Shown here: positions 1-6,183 of the stretch, piece after piece
Layout of the letters: each line of letters starts with the position of its first letter
Position numbering within the stretch: position 1 is the first letter of the stretch
Position numbers and translations under genes: made by a program
Notes under the pieces: model-generated
The model's input: the letters and a program-made list of their open reading frames with translations, nothing else
What the model was told of the DNA's origin: nothing
Database searches by the model: none
Assembly (NCBI GenBank): GCA_963615055.1
Contig: CAVEFO010000050.1
Coordinates: 1-9,971 of the forward strand
Length of the DNA stretch: 9,971 nt
Direction of reading: 5' to 3'
From: UBA1822 sp963615055
GTDB taxonomy: Bacteria > Bacillota > Negativicutes > Veillonellales > Dialisteraceae

Positions 1-1
1 T

Positions 2-30
2 AGTCTATCACATCAAATTTTCTTTGTCAA
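2..30 (-). promoter_or_regulatory. Strong sigma-A-type promoter directed out of the left edge
   Basis: On the minus strand a perfect -35 hexamer TTGACA (25-30) is followed, after exactly 17 bases, by TAGACT (2-7), which matches four of six bases of the -10 consensus. The upstream sequence is very A/T-rich, as in an UP-element. Transcription would start just outside the window and run leftward, so the gene it serves is not visible. It lies downstream of the PepSY gene terminator and so should start a separate transcription unit. Confidence 0.6.
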
Positions 31-66
31 ATACTTTTTTGAAAAATTTCGGAAATTTCTCGACGC

Positions 67-110
67 AAAAAAGCGGAAGGATTACTTCTTTCGTAATCTT
101 TCCGCTTTTT
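67..110 (-). terminator. Intrinsic terminator of the PepSY-like gene
   Basis: An 18-bp stem (68-85 with 93-110, one G-U pair) encloses a 7-base loop. On the minus strand the stem ends in a run of T residues (complement of 67-72), as expected for rho-independent termination, 19 bases after the PepSY-like stop codon. The other side also carries a T run (106-110), so the element could stop a converging transcript from the left as well. Confidence 0.85.
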
Positions 111-128
111 CTGCTCTTATAGAATTTT

Positions 129-419
129 TTATCTGCTCTTGTAAGAATATTCGATAATCTCTCCGGTGTCCTCGCGAATCTCGTATTCGTATTTCGTATT
201 GCCGACGCGGAATTCAACTTCATAAATCAAAATGCCGTGCGTCCGCTCCTGTTCCACATGCAGATTTCTTGTATCCGCTTCCGTGCAACCGGCATGACGG
301 AATGCAATCTCCTTCGCGCCGGCCATATCGACGGCTGCTTCGGCAGAAACGCCAAAAGCCATCGTCGCACCCAGCACCGCGAACCCCATCATCAGTTTCT
401 TCATTTGGTTTTTCATCAT
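129..419 (-). CDS. Small exported PepSY-domain-like protein
   Basis: This gene encodes 96 residues. Residues 1-28 look like a Sec signal peptide: lysines near the N-terminus, a hydrophobic stretch, and a likely signal peptidase I site after the AEA at 26-28. The mature part of about 68 residues resembles a single PepSY repeat. It has an Ala/Gly-rich helix (32-45) and then two beta-strand segments ending in YEYEIREDTGEIIEY (77-91), the typical 'Y-x-x-x-I-d-x-x-t-G-e-I' ending of that family. PepSY domains occur in periplasmic or secreted proteins and in peptidase propeptides, often thought to be inhibitory; a specific role cannot be assigned here. The start is the first of two adjacent ATG codons; an AGAGGA ribosome-binding site sits about 7 bases upstream. 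The gene is monocistronic, with its own promoter (475-503) and terminator (67-110). The frame continues further upstream, but without a ribosome-binding site. Confidence 0.8.
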   Translation of the reverse strand: MMKNQMKKLMMGFAVLGATMAFGVSAEAAVDMAGAKEIAFRHAGCTEADTRNLHVEQERTHGILIYEVEFRVGNTKYEYEIREDTGEIIEYSYKSR

Positions 420-474
420 TTTCCATCCTCTCTCGTAAAAAAATTGCGGGAGATTTTCCCATAACGATGTACTT

Positions 475-503
475 ATTATAAAAAAGATTTTACAAAAAAG
501 CAA
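475..503 (-). promoter_or_regulatory. Promoter of the PepSY-like gene
   Basis: A perfect TATAAT (475-480, minus strand) follows TTGCTT (498-503) after 17 bases. The -35 is weak (three of six). The start point would be near 468, giving an untranslated leader of about 50 bases before the ATG at 419. Confidence 0.55.
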
Positions 504-613
504 ACTTGTGCCAATTCCTCCAGCCAATAAGATCGTCGATGCAAGATTGATACCTTGTCATCGTTTGTTATCAATTTTGAAAAACTGCCTGTCATTTCGC
601 TTTTTACATGATT

Positions 614-663
614 TTGTCAGACAGAGGTCAGACAAACGCACGTCTGACGGAAATTGTCAGACA
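614..663. repeat. Cluster of GTCAGAC repeats in the tRNA-Ser / PepSY intergenic region
   Basis: The heptamer GTCAGAC occurs at 616-622, 627-633 and 656-662, and its reverse complement GTCTGAC at 642-648. The longer form TTGTCAGACA occurs at 614-623 and 654-663, exactly 40 bases apart, and GTCAGACAAA occurs at 627-636 and 656-665. Four copies within about 50 bases suggest a binding-site array or a folded RNA rather than chance. The cluster lies some 110 bases upstream of the PepSY promoter and just beyond the tRNA terminator. The rest of the interval 504-671 shows only a 6-bp inverted repeat (547-552 with 569-574) and no convincing gene. Confidence 0.6.
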
Positions 664-671
664 AAAAGTGC

Positions 672-707
672 AAAGAAAAAAGAGCCCGTTTATTAGACAG
701 ACTCTTT
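672..707 (-). terminator. Intrinsic terminator of tRNA-Ser
   Basis: On the minus strand, six bases after the encoded CCA, an 11-bp stem (697-707 with 679-689, including G-U pairs) closes a 7-base loop and runs into six T residues (complement of 676-681) followed by more T-rich sequence. Confidence 0.75.
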
Positions 708-712
708 CTTTT

Positions 713-804
713 TGGCGGAGAGAGGGGGATTCGAACCCCCGTGACGGTATTCGCCGTCAACATGATTTCCAATCATGCACCTTCAACCACTCGGACACCT
801 CTCC
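713..804 (-). tRNA. tRNA-Ser (anticodon GGA)
   Basis: The 92-base minus-strand sequence folds as a class II tRNA. The acceptor stem GGAGAGG pairs with TCTCTCC (one G-U), the discriminator is G and the CCA is encoded. The anticodon stem CATGA/TCATG holds the loop TTGGAAA, giving anticodon GGA, which reads UCC and UCU serine codons. A long variable arm (GACGG/CCGTC) and a T arm GGGGG-TTCGAAT-CCCCC follow. It has its own promoter (857-885) and terminator (672-707). The upstream asparaginase frame on the same strand stops only inside the variable arm (757-759). Confidence 0.97.
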
Positions 805-1893
805 ATGATGCCCTTGTGCTCTCGCACGGTATCGGTCTCGCGACTGATACTCGCATATTGTATCGCCTACCGGCATTTCTGTCAAGCTTCTTTTCTTGAA
901 AATATCTGAAATTTCCGCCTGCGTCTTTTCGCTGCCAATCGCCGCCATCAGGAGGAGTCTGGCTTTGTGGCCGGAAAGGGCGCCGGCCGGGATAGCGCCG
1001 GCTGCTTCCAATGCAGCTACGCCGCCTTTTCCGGCGTATTCTCTTTGGACTTGGCCGGCGCCGATTCTTGTGGTGAGGATGACGGGGATGCCGGCTGCGG
1101 TGAGTTTCGCGATACCGGTCGCGACGGCTTCGGGGACGTTGCCACAGCCCAGAGCTTCCACGACGACGCCGTCGACTTTTTCGGAAAGGGCGCAGCGCAG
1201 GATGTCTTCTTCGGTGCCGGCGGCGCATGTGACGATCCAGACGCGGCTCTCCATGTGACGCGGGGACAGTTTCTCGTTGTTTTCCGCGCCGGACATTTTC
1301 GTTTCCCGTTTCTTCCAAGAAATTTCCGTCTCACTCGCCGTCGCTTCGGGCGTGCCATCCGCGGTATCGAAGGCATCGACGCGATTGGCGTGGCGCTTGG
1401 AAACGTTTCGCGCGTTCCAGATTTTTCCGTGCATGGCGACGAGGACGCCGCGACCGCATGCATTTTCATCGCAAGCGGCTCGCACCGCCAAGGAGAGATT
1501 GGCCGGACCGTCGGCATCCGGCGCTGAAGGGTCTCGCATGGCGCCGGTCAGAATCACGGGTTTCTCCGTCTGCAGGACGAGCGACAAGAAATAGGCCGTC
1601 TCTTCCATCGTATCGGTGCCGTGCGTCACAACGATGGCGTCCGCCCCCGCCGCTTCCGTTTCTATCATACGAGAAAGACGAAGCATCATAGAGGGCGTCA
1701 TGTATTCGCTGGGGATATTGGAAAATTCTCGGATGGTCAAGGAAACAGCCGCCGACATTTCGGGAAGTGCCCGCAAGAGGTCTTCGCCGGACAGCGCGGG
1801 CGCAAGATTTCCCGTTTCCTCGTCCCGTCGCATGGCAATCGTGCCGCCCGTCGTGATCAAGGTCACACGTTTCCGATTTTGGCTGTCATTCAT
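757..1893 (-). CDS. ansA: Cytoplasmic L-asparaginase, frame running into tRNA-Ser
   Basis: The product hydrolyses L-asparagine to L-aspartate and ammonia. The frame encodes 378 residues with no signal peptide, so it is a cytoplasmic-type enzyme. The asparaginase/glutaminase family signatures are present: TTGGTIA at 14-20 (nucleophile Thr18), HGTDTMEET at 91-99 (Thr93-Asp94), the TGAMR strand at 116-120, and Lys166 in NVSKRHANR at the place of the catalytic lysine. Family members end about where this one reads EISDIFKK (327-334; compare the IFNQY end of E. coli AnsB). The last 43 or so residues have no family match: they translate the tRNA promoter and, from residue 364, the tRNA itself, stopping at a TGA within it. 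The native stop was probably lost by point mutation, or the true end has changed. The ATG at 1893 follows a GAAAGGG ribosome-binding site. A terminator (1908-1941) lies immediately upstream, so expression depends on readthrough or an unseen promoter. Confidence 0.9.
   Translation of the reverse strand: MNDSQNRKRVTLITTGGTIAMRRDEETGNLAPALSGEDLLRALPEMSAAVSLTIREFSNIPSEYMTPSMMLRLSRMIETEAAGADAIVVTHGTDTMEETAYFLSLVLQTEKPVILTGAMRDPSAPDADGPANLSLAVRAACDENACGRGVLVAMHGKIWNARNVSKRHANRVDAFDTADGTPEATASETEISWKKRETKMSGAENNEKLSPRHMESRVWIVTCAAGTEEDILRCALSEKVDGVVVEALGCGNVPEAVATGIAKLTAAGIPVILTTRIGAGQVQREYAGKGGVAALEAAGAIPAGALSGHKARLLLMAAIGSEKTQAEISDIFKKRSLTEMPVGDTICEYQSRDRYRARAQGHHGEVSEWLKVHDWKSC
857..885 (-). promoter_or_regulatory. 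Promoter of tRNA-Ser, inside the asparaginase reading frame
   Basis: On the minus strand a perfect TTGACA (880-885) is followed after 17 bases by TACAAT (857-862), five of six matching the -10 consensus. The predicted start near 850 gives a leader of about 45 bases before the tRNA 5' end at 804. The -35 coincides with codons 337-338 of the asparaginase frame. Confidence 0.85.
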
Positions 1894-1907
1894 TTTGAAC
1901 CCTTTCA

Positions 1908-1941
1908 ACAAAAAACAGGAACCCCAAAGAGCTCCTGTTTT
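1908..1941 (-). terminator. Terminator after the TRAP permease gene
   Basis: A 9-bp stem (AAAACAGGA, 1912-1920, with TCCTGTTTT, 1933-1941) encloses a 12-base loop. On the minus strand it ends in six T residues (complement of 1910-1915). It starts about 10 bases after the TRAP permease stop codon, and the asparaginase ATG follows only about 15 bases beyond the T run, so it may work as a partial terminator or attenuator between the two genes. Confidence 0.75.
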
Positions 1942-1951
1942 CAGATTATCA

Positions 1952-3919
1952 TTATGCCGCCGCTTTTTTGCGCATGTATTGGAACGCACCCACGGCTGCC
2001 AGGACGCCGACGCCGATGAGGTCGGTGTACATGGCCGGATCGATGAGGCAGATGCCGCCGGCGAAAAGAATGATTCTCTCGTACCATTTCGCACGGGTGA
2101 GGAATTGCCCGATCATCGCGGCGCTGATCCCAATCATACCGATGATGGCCGTGCAAGTGGTCTGCAGGACATCAATAAATGTCGCGTCAATACCGAGCAT
2201 GGCGGGACTAATCACGAACATATACGGAATGATAAAGGCCGCTATGCCCAGCTTTGAGGCGTTAATCCCCGTTTTGATGGGATTGCCGCCGGAAATGGCC
2301 GCACCCGCAAAGGCCGCCAGCGCGACAGGCGGGGTGATGTCGGCGATGATGCCGAAGTAGAAGACGAACATGTGCGCCGCCAAAATCGGCACGCCCAAAG
2401 AGATGAGCGCCGGCGCCGCAATGGTCGATGTGATGACGTAATTCGCCGTGGTCGGGACGCCCATGCCGAGGATGAGCGAGGTGATCATGGTGCAGAAGAG
2501 AAGAAGCAGGAAGTTTCCGGCGGAAATATCGACAAGCGCGGACGCCAGTTTCAGCCCGACGCCGGTCTTGGTAACGACACCGATGATAATCCCGGCACTG
2601 GCGCAGGCGATGAGGACGCCCAAAGCGCCGCGTGCGCCCTTGATGAGACCGTCCACAATGTCACCGAAGGTCATGCGGGTATTCGCCCGGAGCATGGCGG
2701 TCGCGATGGAAATAACAATCCCGGCCAGCGCCGCTTTCATCGGTGTGTACCCGGAAGACAGAAGGCCGATGATCGCAATGAGCGGAATGGCCAGATGTCC
2801 TTCTTCTTTCATGATGCGCGCATAGGAGGGAAGTTGGCTCCGCGGCGTGCCTTTCAGATTGTTCTTCTTCGCTTCGAAGTGAACGCCGAGGAAAACGCCG
2901 AGGAAATAGAGAATCGCCGGGACGACGGCCGCTTTGACGACTTCCATGTACGGAATGCCGACAAATTCAGCCATGAGGAAAGCGGCTGCGCCCATGATCG
3001 GCGGCATGATCTGCCCGCCGGTGGAGGCCGCGGCTTCGACGGCGCCCGCAAAATCTTTCTTGTAGCCCAGTTTCTTCATCATCGGAATGGTGAACGCGCC
3101 GGAGCCGACGACATTGGCGACGGACGAACCGGAAATGGTGCCTTCAAGCGCCGAAGAGAGTACGGCGACCTTAGCCGGCCCGCCCGATGCCCAGCCGGCG
3201 ATGGCGTTCGCGATATCGATGAAGAATTTCCCGAGCCCGGTCTTTTCCAGATACGCGCCGAAGAGGATGAAGAGGAAAATGAAGGTCGAAGAAACGCCCA
3301 TCGGGATGCCGAAGATGCCTTCCGTCGTAAAGAAGAGGTGTGCCACCATCTGATCGAGATTAAGCCCGCGATGCGCCAAGGGTCCCGGCATATACGGGCC
3401 CAAGAACCCGTAGGCCAAAAAGCCGAGCACGACGACAACAATCGGAAGACCGACAATGCGCCGCGCCGCTTCGATGACCATGACAATCCCGAGACAGCCG
3501 ATGACGACATCCGCCGGCGTCACCGTCCCCGCGCGCAGGATGAGCTGCTGGTAATTCAACAAGATATAAATCGGCGGAATGACGGCCAAGAGCGCCAACA
3601 TGAGATCCAACGGATGGACACTGCCGCCCTTGATGCGCGAACGCTTCGTCGGGCAAAGCAGATAGACCAAAGAAATCCCGAAAGACAGGTGGACCGCGCG
3701 CTGAATCATCGCGTCAAACGTCCCCATCAGCCCCGTGTAGAGCTGGAAAAGCGAGAAGGCAATACACAGATACGCGATAATTTTCGCCCAAATGCCGCCA
3801 TACTCCACTGTGTTGGATTCCTTGTCGAGTTTCTTCAATTTTTCCTGCAATTCCTCGGACATGGTGCCGTCTTCGCGCGCGCCCTCTTCGAGATTTGCTT
3901 TTTCTTTCAAGTCGTCCAA
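1952..3919 (-). CDS. TRAP transporter permease, fused 4TM/12TM (DctQM type)
   Basis: This 655-residue inner-membrane protein combines the small (DctQ-like) and large (DctM-like) membrane subunits of a TRAP transporter, the arrangement typical of TAXI-type systems. These are secondary, ion-driven importers that work with a binding protein. A charged cytoplasmic head (1-43) precedes a four-helix part (about 44-175) and a DctM part (about 190-650). The DctM part carries family signatures: GTISGSSVANVVGSGAFTIP (260-279), the STGGQIMPPIMGAAAF stretch (299-314) and GMGVPTTANYV (485-495). The start chosen is TTG at 3919, with GGGAGGTGATC eight bases upstream, close to a perfect anti-16S match. A TTG at 3964 would add 15 residues but lacks such a site, and the first ATG (residue 20) has none either. 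It is the third gene of the operon after the TAXI receptor and the DUF1850 gene, 74 bases downstream of the latter. Substrate is not predictable; organic acids or glutamate-like compounds are possible. Confidence 0.95.
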   Translation of the reverse strand: MDDLKEKANLEEGAREDGTMSEELQEKLKKLDKESNTVEYGGIWAKIIAYLCIAFSLFQLYTGLMGTFDAMIQRAVHLSFGISLVYLLCPTKRSRIKGGSVHPLDLMLALLAVIPPIYILLNYQQLILRAGTVTPADVVIGCLGIVMVIEAARRIVGLPIVVVVLGFLAYGFLGPYMPGPLAHRGLNLDQMVAHLFFTTEGIFGIPMGVSSTFIFLFILFGAYLEKTGLGKFFIDIANAIAGWASGGPAKVAVLSSALEGTISGSSVANVVGSGAFTIPMMKKLGYKKDFAGAVEAAASTGGQIMPPIMGAAAFLMAEFVGIPYMEVVKAAVVPAILYFLGVFLGVHFEAKKNNLKGTPRSQLPSYARIMKEEGHLAIPLIAIIGLLSSGYTPMKAALAGIVISIATAMLRANTRMTFGDIVDGLIKGARGALGVLIACASAGIIIGVVTKTGVGLKLASALVDISAGNFLLLLFCTMITSLILGMGVPTTANYVITSTIAAPALISLGVPILAAHMFVFYFGIIADITPPVALAAFAGAAISGGNPIKTGINASKLGIAAFIIPYMFVISPAMLGIDATFIDVLQTTCTAIIGMIGISAAMIGQFLTRAKWYERIILFAGGICLIDPAMYTDLIGVGVLAAVGAFQYMRKKAAA

Positions 3920-3993
3920 CCGGATCACCTCCCAAAATCTTCGTAACCGCTGATTGTATCGCAAAATCAGATAACGATTCAGTCAGCGTTTCC

Positions 3994-4488
3994 TTAATGC
4001 ATCACTTTTTTCATCCAAAATCCTTTATACAAAGGAGCCACATAGAGATACAGCTCCGTGCCCAGCGGCATCAGATCCGCCAAGCGATACGGCGTATCCC
4101 CCACCGTCAGGACGCCGTCATTGGAAACGCCGTTCCGGAGGGAAAGCGTCGGATACGGTCGTTCCATATCGTCCAAGATGAACCAAGGCCCCTCTTGCCG
4201 AAAATGCCCGTCACCTTCCGAAAACGGGAGCCCCACACCCATAGATTGGTATTTCGTCGCGTGCAGGATCAGCCCGTCAGCGGCTTCGTTCACCGCCAGA
4301 TATTCCTCGATATGCGTCTTCATGACGGAATGTCGATATTCCCATTTCAGAGGAAATCCGGGGGAAACGCGCCGGACAAAAAGCCATCCGTCCTTCGTCT
4401 GCCCGAAGAGATACGGGCCGGATACAAAATATGCGGCGACCCCCGTAAAAATGAGTATCGCCGCATACAGGAGTGTTTTCTTTTTCAA
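3994..4488 (-). CDS. DUF1850 family protein, TRAP-TAXI accessory
   Basis: This 164-residue protein has one N-terminal hydrophobic segment (about 5-24), acting as signal or anchor, followed by an extracytoplasmic domain. The features match DUF1850: FPLKWEYRHSVMKTHIEEYL (45-64), the family's 'F-x-L-x-Y-x-H-S-V-x-x-T-x-x-E' core, and YQSMGVGLPF (80-89). DUF1850 genes typically sit between a TAXI receptor and a fused TRAP permease, as here, but their biochemical role is not established. The likely start is a TTG at 4488, one base after the TGA of the TAXI gene. No strong ribosome-binding site precedes it, so translation is probably coupled to the upstream gene. An ATT two codons earlier is a less likely alternative. 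Confidence 0.85.
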   Translation of the reverse strand: MKKKTLLYAAILIFTGVAAYFVSGPYLFGQTKDGWLFVRRVSPGFPLKWEYRHSVMKTHIEEYLAVNEAADGLILHATKYQSMGVGLPFSEGDGHFRQEGPWFILDDMERPYPTLSLRNGVSNDGVLTVGDTPYRLADLMPLGTELYLYVAPLYKGFWMKKVMH

Positions 4489-4489
4489 A

Positions 4490-5458
4490 TCAATTCTTCA
4501 GGAACTTTTCCGCCCCGGCATTCATCTGGATGGACATCCCTTCGAGCGCGGTGTCCTTCGTGATATACTTGCCGACGGCGTGAGCGCTCTTCATGCGGTC
4601 CAGATTGTTGTAAATCGCCTTCGCGACCGCTTCGCCCATCGTATCGTCCAGCTTATCCGTCGTGACGATGACACATTTCACGGCGACCGTCTTCACATCC
4701 GCTTCCTGTCCCGGATACGTGCCGGCCGGAATCGTGATCGGAGTGAAATACGAATACTGTTCTTTCAATTTCTGCTGAATCGCTTCATCGATATCGACGA
4801 CGACAGCCGACTTCGAAGCACCGAGATCCTGAATCGCAGCCGTCGGGAAACCGGCAACCACGACGCCCACATCGACGTTTCCATCCTTCAGCGCGTCAGC
4901 CGCTTCACCGAAGGAGAGATACTGCGGGCTGATATCATCATAGGTGATACCGGCAGCGGCCAAAATCTGGCGGCAATTCGCTTCCGCGCCGGAGCCGGAT
5001 GCACCGACGGCGACTTTCTTCCCCTTGATGTCGCTGATGGATTTAATCCCGGAATCCGCCGTCGTGACGAACTGCACCGTCTCCGGATACAGCGCCGCAA
5101 TCCCGCGAAGGCCGGCAAACTGCTTGTCCTTGAACATTTCCGTGCCGTTCGCCGCGTAGTACGCGATATCGTTCTGGATAAACGCGATGTCGACCGAGCC
5201 GTCTTTCAGCATATTCACGTTCGCGACGGATGCTCCGGTGGACTGCGCGCTCGCATTCATGCCCTGGATATTCTTATTCAAAAGTTCGGCCAATGCGCCG
5301 CCGAGCGGATAATACGTCCCTGCCGTGCCGCCGGTCGCGATATTCAGAAACTTCTTCTCGCTGCTCGTCCCGGAAGAGCCGCCGCATCCGGTCAAAATCG
5401 CGGCACCCGCCACACAAGCCAGACCTGCCAACAAAGCGCGTTTCATCATTTTGTTCAT
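4490..5458 (-). CDS. TAXI family TRAP transporter solute-binding lipoprotein
   Basis: This 322-residue protein is the extracytoplasmic substrate receptor of the TRAP system. A lipoprotein signal peptide (1-24) ends in the lipobox LTGC, with Cys25 as the acylated residue. A Gly/Ser linker follows, and then the TAXI fold begins with FLNIATGGTAGTYYPLGGAL (37-56), the diagnostic motif of the family. Other typical stretches are SVDIAFIQNDIAYYA (88-102) and the GKKVAVGASGSGAEAN segment in the second lobe. The length is normal for TAXI receptors. The ATG at 5458 has an AGGGAGGG ribosome-binding site 7 bases upstream; the frame extends 38 codons further upstream with no such signal. It is the first gene of the operon. 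A near-consensus promoter (5637-5665) and a terminator-like hairpin (5556-5608) lie upstream, so its transcription may be controlled by attenuation. The ligand is unknown; some characterised TAXI proteins bind glutamate or other dicarboxylates. Confidence 0.96.
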   Translation of the reverse strand: MNKMMKRALLAGLACVAGAAILTGCGGSSGTSSEKKFLNIATGGTAGTYYPLGGALAELLNKNIQGMNASAQSTGASVANVNMLKDGSVDIAFIQNDIAYYAANGTEMFKDKQFAGLRGIAALYPETVQFVTTADSGIKSISDIKGKKVAVGASGSGAEANCRQILAAAGITYDDISPQYLSFGEAADALKDGNVDVGVVVAGFPTAAIQDLGASKSAVVVDIDEAIQQKLKEQYSYFTPITIPAGTYPGQEADVKTVAVKCVIVTTDKLDDTMGEAVAKAIYNNLDRMKSAHAVGKYITKDTALEGMSIQMNAGAEKFLKN

Positions 5459-5555
5459 TTTCTTTCCCTCCCTAAATCCTGCCGGGGCCTCCGCCACCCG
5501 CAATCTCCATCGACCTTTTTGCCAAATCTGTCCCGCCGAAATTTCTTTCGCCGCC

Positions 5556-5608
5556 AAAACAAAAGGAAGCAACAGACGCAGTTTCCGCCGCGCCGACGTT
5601 GCTTCCTT
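5556..5608 (-). terminator. Terminator or attenuator hairpin between dcd and the TAXI gene
   Basis: An 11-bp perfect stem (AAGGAAGCAAC 5563-5573 with GTTGCTTCCTT 5598-5608) closes a 24-base G/C-rich loop. On the minus strand it runs into TTTTGTTTT (complement of 5556-5564). It would end trpS-dcd transcription. It also lies about 20 bases downstream of the predicted start of the 5637-5665 promoter, so it would truncate that promoter's transcript to roughly 75 bases unless antitermination occurs. Confidence 0.8.
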
Positions 5609-5636
5609 GCAGAGCCGATGTTTTTAACTGAGCACT

Positions 5637-5665
5637 ATTATACTATCTTTCGAAGTCTTTGTAAA
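5637..5665 (-). promoter_or_regulatory. Near-consensus promoter at the 3' end of dcd
   Basis: On the minus strand TTTACA (5660-5665, five of six) is followed after 17 bases by a perfect TATAAT (5637-5642). The -35 lies in the last codons of dcd and the -10 begins right after its TAG stop (5643-5645). The start point is predicted near 5629. It could drive the TRAP operon, with a leader of about 170 bases, or a short RNA ending at the hairpin 5556-5608. Confidence 0.75.
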
Positions 5666-6164
5666 GTAGGCTGGGCTGAATCCCCTGATTATTTTGATAT
5701 TTCCCCTCTTTATACGTGTCCGCTTCGCCCAAGACCGTGTGGAAATAAATCTGGCAAATCTCCACGCCGGCATAAATCCGAATCGGCTGCACGCAGAACA
5801 TTTCCAGCGTCCAGTATCCCGCAAAGCCCACATCGCCGAAACCCGCCGTCACGTGGATAAAAAGCCCCAGCCGCCCGACGGACGACCGCCCTTCCAGCAT
5901 CGGCACAAAAGATTCCGTCTTCGTATACTCCTGCGTGCGCCCCAGATACAACCGATTCGGCTCCAGCAGATAGCCCTCTTCCGGAATTTTGATGATGTGG
6001 CCCGTATTCCTTTTTTTCATATCCAACTCATGCGTATCATAAATCATGAGCTCATCGGCCAGCGTCAAATTGTAACTGTTCGGATTGACCTGCGCGGAAT
6101 GAAACGGCTCGATCACAATCTCGCGCCCCATATGGCGCACGATTTCCTTTCCCGAAAGAATCAT
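5643..6164 (-). CDS. dcd: dCTP deaminase
   Basis: The enzyme deaminates dCTP to dUTP in the pyrimidine deoxynucleotide pathway that leads to dTMP. The 173-residue protein has the dUTPase-like trimeric fold. Signatures include VNPNSYNLTL (26-35), the EGRSSVGRLG substrate-binding motif (91-100), HVTAGFGDVGFAGYWTLE (104-121) with Glu121 at the place of the catalytic glutamate, and the C-terminal YQNNQGIQPSLLY (156-168), which closes over the nucleotide. It is somewhat shorter than E. coli Dcd (193 residues) and of the Bacillus/Clostridium type. Whether it also hydrolyses dUTP, as bifunctional relatives do, cannot be judged. The ATG at 6164 is preceded by AAGGAGG; the frame extending upstream only overlaps trpS. 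The gene follows trpS by 19 bases, so the two are probably co-transcribed. Its 3' end carries the -35 of a downstream promoter. Confidence 0.95.
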   Translation of the reverse strand: MILSGKEIVRHMGREIVIEPFHSAQVNPNSYNLTLADELMIYDTHELDMKKRNTGHIIKIPEEGYLLEPNRLYLGRTQEYTKTESFVPMLEGRSSVGRLGLFIHVTAGFGDVGFAGYWTLEMFCVQPIRIYAGVEICQIYFHTVLGEADTYKEGKYQNNQGIQPSLLYKDFER

Positions 6165-6183
6165 GATGCCCTCCTTCTCTGCG

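Noticed and set aside
8..223. 71-codon minus-strand frame overlapping the PepSY-like gene end
   Set aside because: It crosses the terminator hairpin and lacks a ribosome-binding site. Its sequence is explained by the PepSY gene in another frame plus A/T-rich spacer.
713..804. tRNA-Ser 3' end as an integrated-element attachment site
   Set aside because: No integrase gene and no second copy of the tRNA 3' end occurs in the window.
508..899. Short plus-strand frames of 62-81 codons crossing the tRNA terminator and tRNA
   Set aside because: They are antisense to tRNA-Ser and its terminator, and no ribosome-binding site or protein family is recognisable.
1894..2094. 67-codon upstream extension of the asparaginase frame
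   Set aside because: It overlaps the permease 3' end in another frame and runs through the terminator. The ATG at 1893 has a ribosome-binding site and matches the family N-terminus.
2372..3946. Long open frame of 524 codons on the plus strand
   Set aside because: It lies antisense to the TRAP permease, whose family motifs are clear. The translation is rich in Arg, Asp, Glu and His with no recognisable domain, as expected from the complement of a hydrophobic coding sequence.
4058..5860. Open frame of 600 codons on the plus strand
   Set aside because: It is antisense across the DUF1850, TAXI and dcd genes and their gaps, with no domain and no ribosome-binding site. It is a by-product of codon bias.
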